A stretch of DNA of 64,000 bases from Gammaproteobacteria bacterium (lineage in GTDB: Bacteria > Pseudomonadota > Gammaproteobacteria > Steroidobacterales > Steroidobacteraceae): NCBI GenBank assembly GCA_016707425.1, contig JADJHU010000002.1, forward strand, positions 124,001-188,000. Reading direction: 5' to 3'. Below, one piece after another: positions 61,919 to 64,000 of this stretch. Made by a program: the position numbers and the translations under genes. The notes under the pieces are model-generated. The model did no database searches. It saw nothing but the letters and a program-made list of their open reading frames with translations, and had not been told where the DNA came from. Every line of letters starts with the position of its first letter. Position 1 is the first letter of the stretch.

Positions 61919-64000
61919 ATGCGAGACGCTCCACTCGTCGAGGCATCGCCGCCTGCATCATCGCGTCCTGCGTGGATGGATGCGCCGTTGGTCGATGCGC
62001 GGACACGGAATCCGGCGCAGAAGCCGGCGCTCGGCAGCGGCGCAGTCGCCGCGCCGGAGCCGCAGGCTCAGCCGGGCGTGATCAACCGCGCCTACGACTA
62101 TCTGCGCACGGAGCTTTCGCCGGCCAATCTGGCCAGCGCCCTTGTGCGGCCCGTCGTGAAAGCGGCAACCGCGATTCCCGGGGTTTTCGCCGACGCCACG
62201 ATGGCCGGCTGGAATCTCGCCACGGGGCAGAACAACGAGCTACCCTCGCAGGCGACCAATCGCGTACTGGACCAGTACACGCGCGCGCCATCCACCCCAA
62301 TAGGGCGCGTCGCCGAGGATGTGGCGACGGCGGTCGGTGCTGCGCTCGGTGGCGTCGGTGTCGCGCGGCAAATCGCTGGCGCAGCTTCTGCGGTGCCAAA
62401 TCTGCAGCAGCGCATTGCCGGGGCATTGGCCCAGCGGCCAGGACTGCAGGTCGCCGGCGCGGGCCTAGGTGCTGCGGGCGCCGGGACCGTACGGGAGCAA
62501 GGCGGCAACGAGCTCGAGCAGCTGGCGGCCGGCTTCATTGCGCCCCTGGGAGCGGACTTCGCGCAGATGCTGGCGCGTGGTGCTGCGCGTGGCACCGTTG
62601 GTCTGGCCCGCACGATGACCCGTCGCGGGCAGGAGCGCATTGCCGGCCAGATCCTGTCGGAACAGGCGACGGCCCCTGTGGCTGCGGCCGGCCGGCTTGC
62701 AGAGGCGCAAGAACTGGTGCCCGGTTCTCGCCCGACGATGGGCGCTGCATCCGGCGACATCGGGTTGCTCACGCTGGAAAAGGGACTGCGCAGCCGCGCA
62801 ACCGCGCGATTCGGGGAACGGCTATCGGAGCAGAACAAGGCGCGGCAGGAGGCGCTGGACAGGATCGCCGGCACGGAAGCGGATGTCGTCACGGCCACTC
62901 GACAGCGTAACGCTGAGGCCGAGCGCCTGCTCGATGAAGTATTTCACAGCAACGCGGAGGCTGCGCGCAAGCAGTTGGGCGCGCTGCACGATTTTGCCGC
63001 GCGCGATCCAGGCGCTCATCGGCGCGTGCCACTCGTTTCTGCCAGTTCGTGGCTGACGAGAGTGGCAAAGGACAGCGGTTTGGACCTGACCGGGTATCGT
63101 CACACTGTCGATTCGAGCGCCGTGCGTCACATGCTGGGCAGCCACAGTCATGCTGCCCGCGAGGCGGCGCGCGGGCAGGTTCCGGTGACAAGGGCGGATA
63201 TCGAGCGTATCCCAGACGTGATCGCATCCCCGGACTACGTGGTGTTCGGGGCTCAGAACATGTCGCGTCCTGATATCCCGATCGTCGGGTATATGAAGGG
63301 CCTTCCCGATGGCTCGACGCTCTATCTGGAGGAAGTCAGAGCAGGCCGTCATCAGCTGGCGGCCACTTCGATGAGGAAGTACCCGACGCGCACCAATGCT
63401 GAAAGCATCCTCTCAACCCTGGCGCCCAACGCCCGAAGCGACGGCGGGATGGCTCTTAGAGTAGTACGCGGGCCAGTCGATGACAACATCGCCGGCCCGA
63501 CGGCCGCCGTTCTGCAGCAGATCGATCGCGTTATGTCCGGCCCCGAAGGCAATCGGGACGCAGTGGCCCAGTCCATGCGCTGGTTGCGCGCGAAGCTGGC
63601 CGGCAAGGAGGCGACCGAGCAGCTGGCCGAGGGTATCACCGTCAGCCGCAGCCAGCCGGTGTCTGATCCACGCGCACTCTACGAGATACGCAAAGACATC
63701 GGCGATGCGATGGACGGCAAGCTCGGCGGCGATGAGGCCAAGTTCCGGCTGGCGCGCAAGGAGCTCGTTGGTATCCGAGAACTGTTGGATGACGCCATCG
63801 AAGCGCAGGCACCCGGCTTCAAAGCGTACCTGCAGCGCTACAAGGAACTGTCACGTCCTATTGATCAGATGCAGGTGCTGCAGCAGATCCAGCAGCGCGC
63901 GGCGCTCGCGGCGCCCGATATCGCCACGGGGCGCGATTTCCTCTCACAGGCCAAGTTCAATCAAGCGCTGCGGTCGGCCGCGAAGGACAAGAAGACGCGC
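61919..64000 (+). CDS. Phage polyvalent virion protein with embedded RNase-fold domain (runs off the window)
   Basis: An open frame without stop for 694 codons from ATG 61919 (in-frame ATG 61874 lies in IS91-derived sequence) to the window end. Features: alanine-rich hydrophobic helices (GRVAEDVATAVGAALGGVGV) such as occur in podovirus internal virion proteins, long helical stretches, and at about 63070-63400 a module with HTVDSSAVRHMLGSHSH, VPVTRADIERIPDVI and AGRHQLAATSMRK. This matches the barnase/EndoU/ColicinE5/RelE-like nucleases of phage polyvalent proteins. More helices follow. The N-terminus may have been replaced at the IS91 junction. Confidence 0.72.
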   Translation, partial: MRDAPLVEASPPASSRPAWMDAPLVDARTRNPAQKPALGSGAVAAPEPQAQPGVINRAYDYLRTELSPANLASALVRPVVKAATAIPGVFADATMAGWNLATGQNNELPSQATNRVLDQYTRAPSTPIGRVAEDVATAVGAALGGVGVARQIAGAASAVPNLQQRIAGALAQRPGLQVAGAGLGAAGAGTVREQGGNELEQLAAGFIAPLGADFAQMLARGAARGTVGLARTMTRRGQERIAGQILSEQATAPVAAAGRLAEAQELVPGSRPTMGAASGDIGLLTLEKGLRSRATARFGERLSEQNKARQEALDRIAGTEADVVTATRQRNAEAERLLDEVFHSNAEAARKQLGALHDFAARDPGAHRRVPLVSASSWLTRVAKDSGLDLTGYRHTVDSSAVRHMLGSHSHAAREAARGQVPVTRADIERIPDVIASPDYVVFGAQNMSRPDIPIVGYMKGLPDGSTLYLEEVRAGRHQLAATSMRKYPTRTNAESILSTLAPNARSDGGMALRVVRGPVDDNIAGPTAAVLQQIDRVMSGPEGNRDAVAQSMRWLRAKLAGKEATEQLAEGITVSRSQPVSDPRALYEIRKDIGDAMDGKLGGDEAKFRLARKELVGIRELLDDAIEAQAPGFKAYLQRYKELSRPIDQMQVLQQIQQRAALAAPDIATGRDFLSQAKFNQALRSAAKDKKTR

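Overview
The window comes from a GC-rich Gram-negative proteobacterium. Two OmpR-type two-component systems, a TolC/MacB-type exporter, a YbhGFSR-type ABC-2 exporter with its TetR regulator, and a FecI/FecR/TonB-receptor set with an STN domain together suggest Gammaproteobacteria. A Nevskiales/Steroidobacter-like host is my guess, not something the sequence proves. Packing is dense, with many 4-bp ATGA or GTGA start/stop overlaps.

Region 1 (1-8.7 kb) is chromosomal regulation and efflux. A two-component system on the minus strand diverges from a PepSY protein and a cytochrome b561, and two PmrA-box-like sites lie between them. A second two-component system heads an operon for a tripartite exporter (outer-membrane factor, FtsX-type permease, ATPase, adaptor lipoprotein).

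Region 2 (8.7-17.2 kb) looks like a biosynthetic cluster of unknown product. A plus-strand arm (alpha/beta hydrolase, a pair of 4-TM SMR/EamA-like proteins, DegT aminotransferase) converges on a minus-strand arm (HAD phosphatase, class III aminotransferase, acyl carrier protein, FabF-like ketosynthase, FemAB/GNAT-like acyltransferase, ureohydrolase-fold enzyme). This is the best candidate here for an undescribed pathway.

Region 3 (17.3-23.4 kb) is a TetR-YbhG-YbhF-YbhS-YbhR exporter followed by a second cytochrome b561. The second nucleotide-binding domain of the YbhF protein has lost its signature and Walker B segment in a frame-shifting deletion.

Region 4 (23.7-38.0 kb) is a defence/toxin-antitoxin island riddled with insertion sequences. 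It holds Fic, an orphan AbiEi, AbiEi-AbiEii followed by a TOTE-type primase-helicase split by an IS4-family element, MntA-HepT, and a small-protein/nucleotidyltransferase pair. An IS1634-family element here contains a nested IS1380-family element. Several inverted repeats in front of the toxin-antitoxin genes look like autoregulatory operators.

Region 5 (38.3-60.7 kb) is a catabolic block lying between two direct, nearly identical ends of an IS91-like element, and each junction cuts into a gene. It holds FecI/FecR with a TonB receptor, an arylsulfatase, a DUF3604 protein, E1 alpha/beta with a free-standing lipoyl protein, an SDR, a membrane PQQ dehydrogenase, an Ltp-type thiolase/aldolase with its DUF35 partner, a tandem VOC protein, a nitroreductase, an AttH-like protein, an APH-like kinase remnant and HigBA. 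Together these suggest uptake, desulfation and oxidative breakdown of a hydrophobic sulfated substrate, probably steroid-like or aromatic.

Region 6 (60.7-64.0 kb) is the longer IS91-like copy running straight into a long open frame that continues past the window. It resembles a phage polyvalent virion protein with an embedded RNase-fold domain, so the block appears to sit against a prophage.

Several genes are broken by a single base in short G/C runs (HAD phosphatase, SDR, IS91 transposase) or by single-base loss (IS1380 transposase). Some of these may be assembly errors rather than real pseudogenes.
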